This document shows, piece after piece, positions 52,274-61,331 of a DNA stretch of 61,331 nt (positions within the stretch are counted from its first letter, which is position 1; the number at the start of each line of letters is the position of its first letter). The DNA lies in the NCBI RefSeq assembly GCF_028289705.1, contig NZ_JANQOI010000013.1:1-61331 (forward strand), read 5' to 3'. Source of the stretch: Pelagibius sp. (GTDB lineage: Bacteria > Pseudomonadota > Alphaproteobacteria > Kiloniellales > Kiloniellaceae). Under the pieces are notes generated by a model. The model did not search any database and was not told the DNA's origin. It saw only the letters and a program-made list of their open reading frames with translations. A program made the translations under genes and the position numbers.

Positions 52274-53474
52274 GCAGATAGCCGAGCACGGCGTCGAGCC
52301 GCTGGCGCCCGCTCGCGGTGGCACGTAGCCCGCGGTCGTCGACTTCGATGTAGCCTTCGTCCTGCAGCCGGGCCAACCGGTCTTCGGGCAGCACGCGTTC
52401 CGGGGCCGCCCCGAGAACCCGCTCGAAGGCGCCGCGGGCAATCCCCTTGGTGAGGCGCAGGCCCATCATCACCAGCTCGATGCGGCAGTCGTCTTCGGTG
52501 AGCACATCGCAGCGGCGCCAGCCGTGGCCGTCGCGCTCCACCAGGTCCAGCCAGGGCTCCGGCGCGCGGTGCTGGCGCGTCGCATGCTTGACGCCGTCCC
52601 AGGTCAGCCGTCCGTGGGCGCCAGGACCGACCCCGACATAGTCGCCGTAACGCCAGTAGGTCAGGTTGTGGCGGCAGGCGGCGCCGGGGCGGGCGTGGTT
52701 GGAGATCTCGTAGGCCGGCAGCCCGGCGTCGTTCAACTGGCGGGCGGTATCCTCGAACAGCCCTGCGGCCTCCGCCTCGGCCGGGAGAACCAGATCGCCG
52801 CGCCGCCAGGCGGCCTGGAAGGCGGTGCCCTCCTCGATGGTGAGCTGGTAGAGCGCGATGTGTTCGGGCTGTAGCTCCAGCGCCGCCGTCAGCTCCCGGC
52901 GCCAGTCCGCCAGGCTTTGCCCGGGCCGGGCGTAGATCAGGTCGAAGGAGATGCGTGGGAAACTCGCGCGGGCCAGCTCCAGGGCCGCCAGGGCCTCCTC
53001 TGTGTCGTGCTGGCGGCCGAGAAAGGCCAGGGCCTCGTCGTTCAGGGCCTGGACGCCGAGGGACAGGCGGTTCACCCCGGCACGGGCGAAGCCGGCGAAG
53101 CGCTCGGCCTCCGCCGAGGTCGGATTGGCTTCCAGGGTGATCTCGGTCCCGGCCGGCAGGTCCCAGAGTGCGGCGATGCGCTCCATCACCGCGGCCACCG
53201 TCTCCGCCGGCATCAGCGAGGGCGTGCCGCCGCCGAAGAAGACCGAGGTGACCCTCCGGCCCCCGCTGTAAGAAGCGGCGTGCTCCAGATCGCGGAGCAG
53301 GGCACGGCGCCAGCGGTCCTGATCGACGCTCTCTCGGACATGGCTGTTGAAGTCGCAGTAGGGGCACTTGGACTTGCAGAAGGGCCAGTGCAGGTAGATT
53401 CCGAAACCGGGATCGTCGGTGGGTGTGGAGGCCGTGTCCCGCGGTGTGGCCAGCGGCTTGGACGCGGCGCTCAT
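52266..53474 (-). CDS. hemW: Radical SAM haem chaperone HemW
   Basis: A radical SAM protein related to coproporphyrinogen III oxidase HemN but now regarded as a haem chaperone. The 402-residue protein has GIYLHWPFCKSKCPYCDFNSH with the Cys-x3-Cys-x2-Cys cluster motif, SVFFGGGTPSLMP, and NRLSLGVQALNDEAL. It ends in the HemN C-terminal domain. CPYCDF rather than the HemN-type CxxxCxxCxC with a fourth cysteine supports HemW. The ATG at 53474 overlaps the rdgB stop. Confidence 0.95.
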   Translation of the reverse strand: MSAASKPLATPRDTASTPTDDPGFGIYLHWPFCKSKCPYCDFNSHVRESVDQDRWRRALLRDLEHAASYSGGRRVTSVFFGGGTPSLMPAETVAAVMERIAALWDLPAGTEITLEANPTSAEAERFAGFARAGVNRLSLGVQALNDEALAFLGRQHDTEEALAALELARASFPRISFDLIYARPGQSLADWRRELTAALELQPEHIALYQLTIEEGTAFQAAWRRGDLVLPAEAEAAGLFEDTARQLNDAGLPAYEISNHARPGAACRHNLTYWRYGDYVGVGPGAHGRLTWDGVKHATRQHRAPEPWLDLVERDGHGWRRCDVLTEDDCRIELVMMGLRLTKGIARGAFERVLGAAPERVLPEDRLARLQDEGYIEVDDRGLRATASGRQRLDAVLGYLLS

Positions 53475-54097
53475 CAGCGGCCGTCCAGCAGGGCCTCGGA
53501 CAGTTGGGCGAAGGCAAGGGCGCGGTGGCTCATGGCGTGCTTTCGTGCCGGGTCCATCTCCGCGAAGGTGATGTCGAAGCCCTTGGGCTGGAACATCGGA
53601 TCGAAACCGAAGCCCCTGTCGCCGCGCGGCGGCCACACGAGTTCGCCCTCCAGCCGGCCTTCGAAAGACGCCGTCTCGCCATCGGGCCAGACCACCGAGA
53701 GATTGCAGACGAAAATCCCGCGGCGGTCGCCGCTGCCGCCCAGTTCACTGTGCACCCGCTCCATGGCCACCATGAAGTCGCGCTCCGGTCCGGCCCAGCG
53801 GGCGGTGTGGATACCCGGTTGTCCGTTCAGGGCCGGCACGGCGATCCCGGAGTCGTCGGCGATGGCTGCCAGGCCGGTGGCGCTGCAGGCGGCCCGCGCC
53901 TTCAAGAGCGCGTTCTCCTCGAAGGTGCTGCCGGTCTCCTCCGGTTCCGGCAGGCCGAGGTCGCCGGCGGAGAGCACCTCCAGCCCATAGGGCGCCAACA
54001 GGTCGGCGTTCTCCCGGTACTTGCCGGGGTTGTGGGTCGCCAGCACCAGCTTGTCGCCCGCAGTCAGCTTTCGCATGTCCGGCCTCACGGTCGTCAT
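53474..54097 (-). CDS. rdgB: XTP/dITP diphosphatase RdgB
   Basis: Removes non-canonical purine nucleotides (dITP, XTP). The 207-residue protein has [60 protein letters not shown] and the [20 protein letters not shown] signature. The start could be 54097 or the methionine seven codons later (54076); both have a weak GAGG upstream. It lies 13 bp after rph. Confidence 0.95.
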   Translation of the reverse strand: MTTVRPDMRKLTAGDKLVLATHNPGKYRENADLLAPYGLEVLSAGDLGLPEPEETGSTFEENALLKARAACSATGLAAIADDSGIAVPALNGQPGIHTARWAGPERDFMVAMERVHSELGGSGDRRGIFVCNLSVVWPDGETASFEGRLEGELVWPPRGDRGFGFDPMFQPKGFDITFAEMDPARKHAMSHRALAFAQLSEALLDGR

Positions 54098-54110
54098 TCT
54101 TCGCCGATCC

Positions 54111-54830
54111 TCAGGAGAGCCCCAGTGCCTTGGCCTGATGGCTGCAAAGCTCGGCCACGCCCTTCTCGGCCAGGTCCAGCAGGCGGTCGAACTGGCTGCG
54201 CTGAAAGGGCACGTCCTCGGCCGTGCCTTGCACTTCCACGACGCCACCGGCCTTGGTGAGCACGAAGTTGGCGTCGGCCGCGGCGCTGGAGTCCTCGTCG
54301 TAGTCCAGATCCAACACCTCATGCCCCTGGTAGATGCCGCAGGAGATGGCGGCCACCTGGTCGCTGAGCGGGATCGCCTCCACCACGCCGATCTCCTTCA
54401 GGTGCTGAAAGGCCAGATGAAGCGCCACGAAGCCGCCGGTGATGGCCGCCGTGCGGGTGCCGCCATCGGCCTGAATGACGTCACAGTCGATGCGGATCTG
54501 GCGCTCGCCGAAGCCCTTGAGGTCGGTGACGGCGCGCAGGGAGCGGCCGATCAGGCGCTGAATTTCTTGCGTGCGCCCGCTCTGCTTGCCGCGGGCGGCT
54601 TCGCGGTCGGTGCGGCTGTTGGTGGAGCGCGGCAGCATGCCGTACTCCGCCGTCACCCAGCCACGGCCGGAGTTGCGCAGCCAGGGCGGAATGTTTTCCT
54701 CAATAGAAGCCGTGCAGAGCACATGGGTGTCTCCGAAGCGCGCCAGGCAGGAGCCCTCGGCATGCTTGTTGACGTCGGTCTGCAGCCGGATCTCTCGCAG
54801 CTGGTCGGTGGCACGGCCGGAGGGGCGCAT
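54111..54830 (-). CDS. rph: Ribonuclease PH
   Basis: A phosphorolytic 3'-5' exonuclease that trims tRNA 3' ends. The 239-residue protein begins [44 protein letters not shown]. It has the phosphate-site region [42 protein letters not shown], and [21 protein letters not shown]. The ATG at 54830 is the conserved family start. It is back to back with hrcA, sharing a 212-bp gap. Confidence 0.97.
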   Translation of the reverse strand: MRPSGRATDQLREIRLQTDVNKHAEGSCLARFGDTHVLCTASIEENIPPWLRNSGRGWVTAEYGMLPRSTNSRTDREAARGKQSGRTQEIQRLIGRSLRAVTDLKGFGERQIRIDCDVIQADGGTRTAAITGGFVALHLAFQHLKEIGVVEAIPLSDQVAAISCGIYQGHEVLDLDYDEDSSAAADANFVLTKAGGVVEVQGTAEDVPFQRSQFDRLLDLAEKGVAELCSHQAKALGLS

Positions 54831-54864
54831 CGGAAGACCTCTTGGTACGGGAAGAAACGGCAAC

Positions 54865-54900
54865 GAACCCCAGAGGCGCGATGAACCCCGGAGGCGCGAT
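54865..54900. repeat. Two tandem 18-bp repeats upstream of rph
   Basis: GAACCCCAGAGGCGCGAT is followed directly by GAACCCCGGAGGCGCGAT, one mismatch apart. The repeats lie 35-70 bp upstream of the rph start. Their function is unknown. Confidence 0.6.
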
Positions 54901-55005
54901 GCCGGCGCGGCGGCAAGCTAACCCAGGCACCCGGGCGCGTCCAGCCGACTGCGCCCGGCCGGCGCGTTCCGCCGCCTAGCCCGGGTTTGCGGCGGTTGCG
55001 CCGCG

Positions 55006-55034
55006 TTGACCCGTCTGGTGGCGGTCACTACATT
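55006..55034 (+). promoter_or_regulatory. Promoter of hrcA, predicted leaderless mRNA
   Basis: TTGACC (55006-55011) and TACATT (55029-55034) are 17 bp apart, a good housekeeping-type promoter. The hrcA ATG is at 55043, only 8 bp after the -10 hexamer, so transcription should start at or next to the start codon. No CIRCE inverted repeat was seen nearby. Confidence 0.6.
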
Positions 55035-55042
55035 CCCAGGCG

Positions 55043-56122
55043 ATGGAGCAGACAATCAAATCGCTGACGGACGCGCTTTCCGCGAAGGGCCTGAATGACC
55101 GCTCGCGCGAGGTGTTGAAGCACATCGTCGATGCCTATGTGGAAACCGGCGCGCCGGTCGGCTCCCGCACCCTGTCGCGCAGCCTGGGGCTGGGCCTCTC
55201 GCCGGCGACGATCCGCAACGTCATGGCGGACCTGGAAGACCTCGGCCTGCTGTTCGCGCCGCATACCTCGGCCGGGCGCCTGCCCACGGACATGGGCCTC
55301 CGGCTGTTCGTCGACGGGCTCCTTGAAATTGGCAACCTGACCAAGGACGAGCGCGCCCACATCGAAAGCCAGTGTGCCGCCGACGGCCGCTCCCTGCCCG
55401 AAGTGCTGGAAGAGGCAAGCGAGACCATCTCCGGCCTGTCGCGCTGCGCCGGGCTGGTGGTGGCGCCGAAGCTGGGCGAACCGCTGAAGCACATCGAGTT
55501 CGTGTCGCTCGGCCCGGGCCGCGCCCTGGTGGTGTTGATCTCGGTCTCCGGCGTTGTGGAGAACCGCATCATCGACGTGCCCGCGGGCATGCCCGCCTCC
55601 TCCCTGGTGGAGGCCAGCAACTTCCTCACCGCGCGGCTGCGCGGCCGCACCCTGGAACAGGCCCAGACCGAGGTCTTGCGGGAGCTGGAAGAGCAGCGCG
55701 CGGAACTGGACAATCTGACGACGCGGGTGGTCGAGCGCGGCTTGGCGAGCTGGGCGGGTCCCCAGGGCGCCGGCAAGGGCGGGGCGCTGATCCTGCGCGG
55801 TCAGTCCCAGCTTCTGGAGGACGTGACGGCGCTGGAGGATCTGGAGCGCATCCGCCAGCTTTTTGCCATGCTGGAAACCAAGGACACGCTGGTGCGCCTG
55901 CTGGACCTGGCCGGCGATGCCGAAGGGGTGCAGATCTTCATCGGCGCGGAAAACGAGCTCTTCGGCCTGGCGGGCTGTTCCATGGTGATCGCCCCCTACA
56001 GCAACTCCCAGCAACAGATCATCGGCGCCATCGGCGTCATCGGCCCAACCCGGATCGACTATGCGCGGATCATCCCCATGGTCGACTACACGGCTAAGGT
56101 CATCGGCCGCCTCGTCGGCTGA
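55043..56122 (+). CDS. hrcA: Heat-inducible transcription repressor HrcA
   Basis: Represses chaperone genes through CIRCE elements, usually groESL in alphaproteobacteria. The 359-residue protein has the N-terminal winged helix (LNDRSREVLKHIVDAYVETGAPVGSRTLSRSLGLGLSPATIRNVMADLEDLGLLFAPHTSAGRLPTD). The C-terminal GAIGVIGPTRIDYARIIPMVDYTAKVIG block is also present. It is 44 bp upstream of grpE in the same direction. Confidence 0.97.
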   Translation: MEQTIKSLTDALSAKGLNDRSREVLKHIVDAYVETGAPVGSRTLSRSLGLGLSPATIRNVMADLEDLGLLFAPHTSAGRLPTDMGLRLFVDGLLEIGNLTKDERAHIESQCAADGRSLPEVLEEASETISGLSRCAGLVVAPKLGEPLKHIEFVSLGPGRALVVLISVSGVVENRIIDVPAGMPASSLVEASNFLTARLRGRTLEQAQTEVLRELEEQRAELDNLTTRVVERGLASWAGPQGAGKGGALILRGQSQLLEDVTALEDLERIRQLFAMLETKDTLVRLLDLAGDAEGVQIFIGAENELFGLAGCSMVIAPYSNSQQQIIGAIGVIGPTRIDYARIIPMVDYTAKVIGRLVG

Positions 56123-56166
56123 ACACTCATCAAGTTCGCGTAGTGGAAAGGAGCGGCCGTCCCGTG

Positions 56167-56889
56167 ATGGCGCAGGATAAGGAACAGAAGCAGGCAAAGC
56201 CGGAGAGCCCGGAGGCCGCCAACGGCGACGCGCAGGAGACAGCGGCGCAATCCCCCGAGGACCAGGTCAGCGAAGAGCCGCTGGTGGATCTCTCCGGGCT
56301 GGACGCGGCCGCCGCGCTCTCGCCGGACGAAGACCCGGTGGCCCTGCTGGAGGGCGAAGTCGCCTCCCTCAAAGACCAGTTGCTGCGGGCCATGGCGGAG
56401 ACCGAGAACATCCGCCGCCGCACCCAGCGCGAGCGCGAGGACACGCTCAAGTACGCCGCCGTGCCGGTGGTCCGCGACCTCCTGGGGGTGGCCGACAACC
56501 TGCAGCGCGCCCTGGAAAGCGTGTCCGAGGAGTTGGCGGCGGAGAACGAGGCCGTCGGCAATCTGCGCCTGGGCGTGCAGATGACCCAGAAAGAGCTGAT
56601 GTCGGTCTTCGAGCGCCATCAGATCCGGCCCATCACGCCGCTGGGCGAAAAGCTCGACCCGCACTTCCACGAGGCGATGTTCGAGATCGAGGACCCGGAG
56701 AAGCCGGCGGGCACCGTGGTGCAGGTGATCCAGGCCGGCTATCGCCTCCACGACCGCCTGCTGCGCCCGGCCCGGGTCGGCATTTCCAAGGGCGGCCCGA
56801 AGAAGGCCGCCGCCGAGGAAGCCGCACCCGCCGAAGACAGCGGCAGCGAGGACGCCAGCCCCGGCAGCACCGTGGATACCTCGGCGTAG
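56167..56889 (+). CDS. grpE: Nucleotide exchange factor GrpE
   Basis: Releases ADP from DnaK. The 240-residue protein has an acidic disordered start, a long coiled-coil helix (VASLKDQLLRAMAETENIRRRTQREREDTLKYA) and the conserved PVVRDLLGVADNLQRAL segment. The beta-domain PLGEKLDPHFHEAMFEIEDPEKPAGTVVQVIQAGYRLHDRLLRPARVGISKG follows. A GTG at 56164, one codon earlier, is equally possible; AAGGAG lies upstream. Confidence 0.97.
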   Translation: MAQDKEQKQAKPESPEAANGDAQETAAQSPEDQVSEEPLVDLSGLDAAAALSPDEDPVALLEGEVASLKDQLLRAMAETENIRRRTQREREDTLKYAAVPVVRDLLGVADNLQRALESVSEELAAENEAVGNLRLGVQMTQKELMSVFERHQIRPITPLGEKLDPHFHEAMFEIEDPEKPAGTVVQVIQAGYRLHDRLLRPARVGISKGGPKKAAAEEAAPAEDSGSEDASPGSTVDTSA

Positions 56890-56906
56890 CCCGCGAAGTC
56901 TTCTAT

Positions 56907-57014
56907 GGTCACCCCGGCCTTGAGCCGGGGTCCATGGCAACTGCAGGCGTGGTGTCTGCACAAAAGCCGCCCGTGCGAACGGCCCAATGGATCCCGGGTC
57001 AAGCCCGGGATGAC
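56907..57014. repeat. Palindromic REP-like element, GTCA-hairpin-TCCATGG family, copy 2
   Basis: The left hairpin GTCACCCCGGCCTTGAGCCG..TCCATGG (56908-56937) and right hairpin ATGGATCCCGGGTCAAGCCC..GGGATGAC (56987-57014) face each other. They show the same GTCA..TCCATGG / ATGGAT..ATGAC ends as the element at 12135-12224, but a longer middle of about 50 bp. Confidence 0.75.
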
Positions 57015-57067
57015 AGGTGTGGCGTTGGCCGACGCGCAGCTTGTGCTCCGGAAACAGCCTATCGGGG

Positions 57068-57730
57068 TCAAGCCGTCACCCGTCGCAGGGTGATGTTGAG
57101 GCGGCCGCCCTCATACGAGCGGCCCGCGCCCGAACCAACCTCGTCCCAACCTTCGTGGGCCAGCAGGCGGCTGGAGCCGCCCAGGATGCGGTCGATGCCG
57201 TGATAGGCCAGCCGCGCTGCGCCGGCCAGCACCACCGCGTCGCCGGAATGCAGCTTCATCGAGCGGGTCGGGCCGCGGCGCGCCAGCCCGCCGATGCGGA
57301 AGACGGCGCTGTCGCCCAGGGAGAGGGAGACCACCGGGGCGGCGAAGGTCTCCTCGTCCTCGTCGCGGTGCAGACCCATGCGCACCTTGGGGCCCTGGTA
57401 GAGGTTGACAAGGCAACACTGCGGCGGCTCGGGATAGCCGGCCAGATCGTCCCAGATCTCCAGCAGTTGCGCCGGGATCGCCGGCCAGGGGCGGCCGGTC
57501 ACCGGGTGTTCGCGCAGGTAGCGGTAGCCCCCCGCCCGGTCGGAATACCAGCCGTGGCTGCCGGCATTGGTCATGCGCACCGAAAGCGGCCTCCCGCTGC
57601 GCGGCATCCGCGGCTGGTAGAGGGGTGCCTCGGCGACGACCTCGCGGAGGGCGGCGACGAGGCTCTCCTGCTGCGGCGCCGAAAGATAGCCGGGCCGGTA
57701 GCGGAAGCCCTCCGGGGGCACCCCGGTCAT
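57068..57730 (-). CDS. AlkB-like alpha-ketoglutarate-dependent dioxygenase
   Basis: A 220-residue Fe(II)/2-oxoglutarate oxygenase of the AlkB DNA-repair family. The iron ligands are in MGLHRDEDE (His-x-Asp) and in LAYHGIDRIL (distal His), with the 2-oxoglutarate arginines in RLNITLRR at the C-terminus. PEGFRYRPGYLSAPQQESLVAALREVV opens the conserved part. It overlaps the small membrane protein gene by 4 bp. Its coupling with repair suggests it may complement the MGMT gene at 9828, which is inference. Confidence 0.93.
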   Translation of the reverse strand: MTGVPPEGFRYRPGYLSAPQQESLVAALREVVAEAPLYQPRMPRSGRPLSVRMTNAGSHGWYSDRAGGYRYLREHPVTGRPWPAIPAQLLEIWDDLAGYPEPPQCCLVNLYQGPKVRMGLHRDEDEETFAAPVVSLSLGDSAVFRIGGLARRGPTRSMKLHSGDAVVLAGAARLAYHGIDRILGGSSRLLAHEGWDEVGSGAGRSYEGGRLNITLRRVTA

Positions 57731-57996
57731 GGGCGACCCGGCCCGTCGTCCCTGTCGCCCCCGGCATCCCGGCGCCGGCGCGCGGCGGCGCGAGCCTTGA
57801 GGCGCAGGCCCCAGTAGGCGATCCCCGCCAGCACCGCCATGCCCAGGCCGACGCTGGCCAGCGGCCGGCTGCCGAACAGGGTCTCGCCGGTCAGGGTCAG
57901 CACCGCGCCCAGCATCACCGTGCCCACCAGCACGGCGATGATCGCCCGGTAGAGCGGATCGTCTTCCGGTCGCTGTTCGGGCGGTTGGCGCGTCAT
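57727..57996 (-). CDS. Small two-helix membrane protein, unknown function
   Basis: An 89-residue protein with an acidic polar start, two transmembrane segments (YRAIIAVLVGTVMLGAVLTLTG, and LASVGLGMAVLAGIAYWGLRLK) and an arginine-rich cytoplasmic tail. No family is recognised. Its ATGA overlap with the alkB-like gene indicates joint translation. Confidence 0.7.
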   Translation of the reverse strand: MTRQPPEQRPEDDPLYRAIIAVLVGTVMLGAVLTLTGETLFGSRPLASVGLGMAVLAGIAYWGLRLKARAAARRRRDAGGDRDDGPGRP

Positions 57997-58124
57997 GGTC
58001 CCGGCTTCATCGTCCTCAAGGTCTTCTTCCGCCGGCTCGCCGGGGCCCCAGATCCGCCCCTTCGAAACGGTCTGTCAGCCCCGCAAACCCTAGCGTTAAC
58101 GATTAGATTCTGTCCGCTTTGCGC

Positions 58125-58152
58125 CTTGCAGCAAGGCCTATGCTGCTTATAT
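58125..58152 (+). promoter_or_regulatory. RpoH (sigma-32) heat-shock promoter of dnaK
   Basis: CTTG (58125-58128), 17 bp, then CTTATAT (58146-58152), fits the alphaproteobacterial RpoH pattern CTTG-N17/18-CYTATNT. It lies about 105 bp upstream of the dnaK ATG. Confidence 0.75.
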
Positions 58153-58257
58153 AAGCCCAGAACCCATGGTCATGAACGTTCTCTGGCGGAGATCCGCCGG
58201 GTGGTGCTGACTGCTCAGGCCGCCCAAGGGGTCTGCCGATCGAAGTGAGGAAAACAA

Positions 58258-60216
<1,959 letters not shown>

Positions 60217-60251
60217 GCGCGGCATCATGGATGCCCGAAGCAGCGAGCCAA

Positions 60252-60301
60252 AGGCCGGGCCAGAGCGGTCGCGCAGTCTGCGCCGGACCCTGGCCCGGCC
60301 T
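60252..60301 (+). promoter_or_regulatory. Large stem-loop between dnaK and dnaJ
   Basis: AGGCCGGGCCAG (60252-60263) and CTGGCCCGGCCT (60290-60301) form a perfect 12-bp stem, with a smaller GCGCA/TGCGC stem inside. The trailing CGTTTCGTT is only weakly U-rich, so it may act as an attenuator or an mRNA-stabilising hairpin that lowers dnaJ relative to dnaK. Confidence 0.6.
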
Positions 60302-60394
60302 CGTTTCGTTGCGTAAGTTCCGGCTGGGGGCATTGGCTGGGGGCTTTTGGCGTAGGCTGTCGATGATCTGCGGGGGCGGGCAGCGATCGAAGGC

Positions 60395-61331
60395 ATGAAG
60401 GACTATTACGAAACACTGGGCGTGTCGCGGGACGCCGACGGCGGGGCCATCAAGTCGGCCTACCGCAAGCTCGCCATGAAGTTCCACCCGGACAAGAACC
60501 CGGGCGATTCCGAGGCCGAGCACAAGTTCAAGGAAATCAACGAGGCCTACGAGGTCCTGGAGGACGGCGACAAGCGCGCCGCCTACGACCGCTTCGGCCA
60601 CGAGGCCTTCACCAACGGCGGCGGCGGGCCGGGACAGGCCGGCTTCGGCGGCTTTTCCGCCGGCGGTTTCGCCGACATCTTCGACGAGATGTTCGGCGAC
60701 TTCATGGGTGGCCGGCGCGGCAACGCGGCGGCGCGCGGCTCCGACCTGCGCTACAACATGGAGATCTCCCTGGAGGAGGCCTTCGCCGGCAAGACCGCGC
60801 AGATCCGCGTGCCCACCACGGTGACCTGCGATGCCTGTGGGGGCACCGGCGCCGAGGGCGGGGCGCAGCCGGTGACCTGCCCGACCTGCCAGGGCCGCGG
60901 CCGGGTGCGCGCGCAGCAGGGCTTTTTCACCATCGAACGGACCTGCCCGGCCTGCCACGGCGCCGGACGCGTCATCGACAACCCCTGCCGCGCCTGCGAC
61001 GGCCAGGGCCGGGTGCACCGCGAGAAGTCGCTGCAGGTCAACATCCCCTCCGGCGTCGAGGACGGCACCCGCATCCGCCTGGCCGGGGAGGGCGAGGCCG
61101 GCCTGCGCGGCGCCCCGCCGGGCGACCTCTACATCTTCCTCTCGGTCACCCCGCACCGCCTGTTCCAGCGCGACGGCGCGAACATCTATTGCCGGGTGCC
61201 GATCCCCATGACCACCGCGGCCCTGGGCGGATCGGTGGAGGTGCCCACCATCGACGGCGGCCGCGCCAAGATCACCGTGCCCGCCGGCACCCAGGCCAAC
61301 CAGCAGTTCCGCCTGCGCAGCAAGGGCATGC
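60395..61331 (+). CDS. dnaJ: Molecular chaperone DnaJ, 3'-truncated by window edge
   Basis: Hsp40 co-chaperone of DnaK. About 312 residues are visible. The J domain comes first ([39 protein letters not shown] motif). A Gly/Phe-rich linker follows, then the zinc domain with four CxxCxGxG repeats: [32 protein letters not shown]. The substrate-binding domain runs off the right end at about RLRSKGM. The ATG at 60395 is the conserved start. It follows dnaK by 178 bp containing a strong stem-loop. Confidence 0.97.
   Translation, partial: MKDYYETLGVSRDADGGAIKSAYRKLAMKFHPDKNPGDSEAEHKFKEINEAYEVLEDGDKRAAYDRFGHEAFTNGGGGPGQAGFGGFSAGGFADIFDEMFGDFMGGRRGNAAARGSDLRYNMEISLEEAFAGKTAQIRVPTTVTCDACGGTGAEGGAQPVTCPTCQGRGRVRAQQGFFTIERTCPACHGAGRVIDNPCRACDGQGRVHREKSLQVNIPSGVEDGTRIRLAGEGEAGLRGAPPGDLYIFLSVTPHRLFQRDGANIYCRVPIPMTTAALGGSVEVPTIDGGRAKITVPAGTQANQQFRLRSKGM

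Noticed and set aside
54961-55042. CIRCE element upstream of hrcA
   Set aside because: No TTAGCACTC-N9-GAGTGCTAA pattern is present, nor at grpE or dnaK.

Overview
The window is high-GC alphaproteobacterial chromosome, most likely from a member of the Rhodospirillales or a close relative. This is inferred from gene order (hemE/PPDK-regulator junction, mnmE-mnmG-rsmG-parA-parB-holA, hisB-hisH-hisA-hisF-hisE, hrcA-grpE-dnaK-dnaJ) and from alphaproteobacterial families such as HemJ, a phasin, a Tim44-like protein and the DUF6489-like protein. It is largely core genome. It appears to include the origin-proximal part of the chromosome: two perfect 16-bp parS sites lie at 3534 and 5678 beside parAB. 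The 570-bp gap between hemE and the PPDK regulatory protein (18445-19014) sits where oriC is known in Caulobacter and Rickettsia, and genes run away from it on both sides.

Layout. 1-7482: replication and segregation genes and tRNA-modification genes (holA, parB, parA, rsmG, mnmG, mnmE, DUF6489-like), nearly all leftward. 7738-14305: an accessory block (thioredoxin-like DUF255 protein, MGMT, dienelactone hydrolase, quinone reductase, LysR, EamA transporter) separating mnmE from rho. 14333-18444: rho, hemJ, hemH and hemE, leftward. 18445-19014: candidate oriC. 19015-22629: PPDK regulator, maf, aroE, coaE and dnaQ, tightly packed and rightward. 22681-26544: secB, a phosphatase, fxsA, a Tim44-like gene and mltA. 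26598-29596: the lutABC lactate-oxidation operon behind a GntR-type operator palindrome. 29614-31770: Smr, GFA, XRE and PAS_5 proteins. 31835-33796: the hslVU protease. 33971-38369: histidine biosynthesis and a HIT protein. 38370-40643: a regulator and a hydrolase embedded between repeat elements.

41403-45700 is the unusual part. An intact comM gene (43526-45046) is bracketed by broken copies of its own ends: its last 32 bp recur at 41517 and its first ~90 bp recur, diverged, at 45603. Between the 3' copies lies a ~2-kb segment, clearly AT-richer over most of its length. It holds an Abi_2/AbiF-type HEPN defence gene, a structured leader whose terminator-like hairpin and U7 tract end exactly at the abi start codon, and a tRNA with an arginine-type body but a CCC anticodon. 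Between the 5' copies lies a small secreted-protein gene that overlaps the comM start. No integrase is present. This is the best candidate for an interesting system in the window.

46137-54830: phasin, gshB, SirB1-like, BON lipoprotein, yraN, rsmI, an LppC-type lipoprotein, hemW, rdgB and rph. 55043-61331: the heat-shock cluster hrcA, grpE, alkB-like, a small membrane protein, dnaK behind a clear RpoH-type promoter, and dnaJ running off the right edge. Several palindromic repeat families occur in gaps between genes, including one element that carries two further palindromic insertions.
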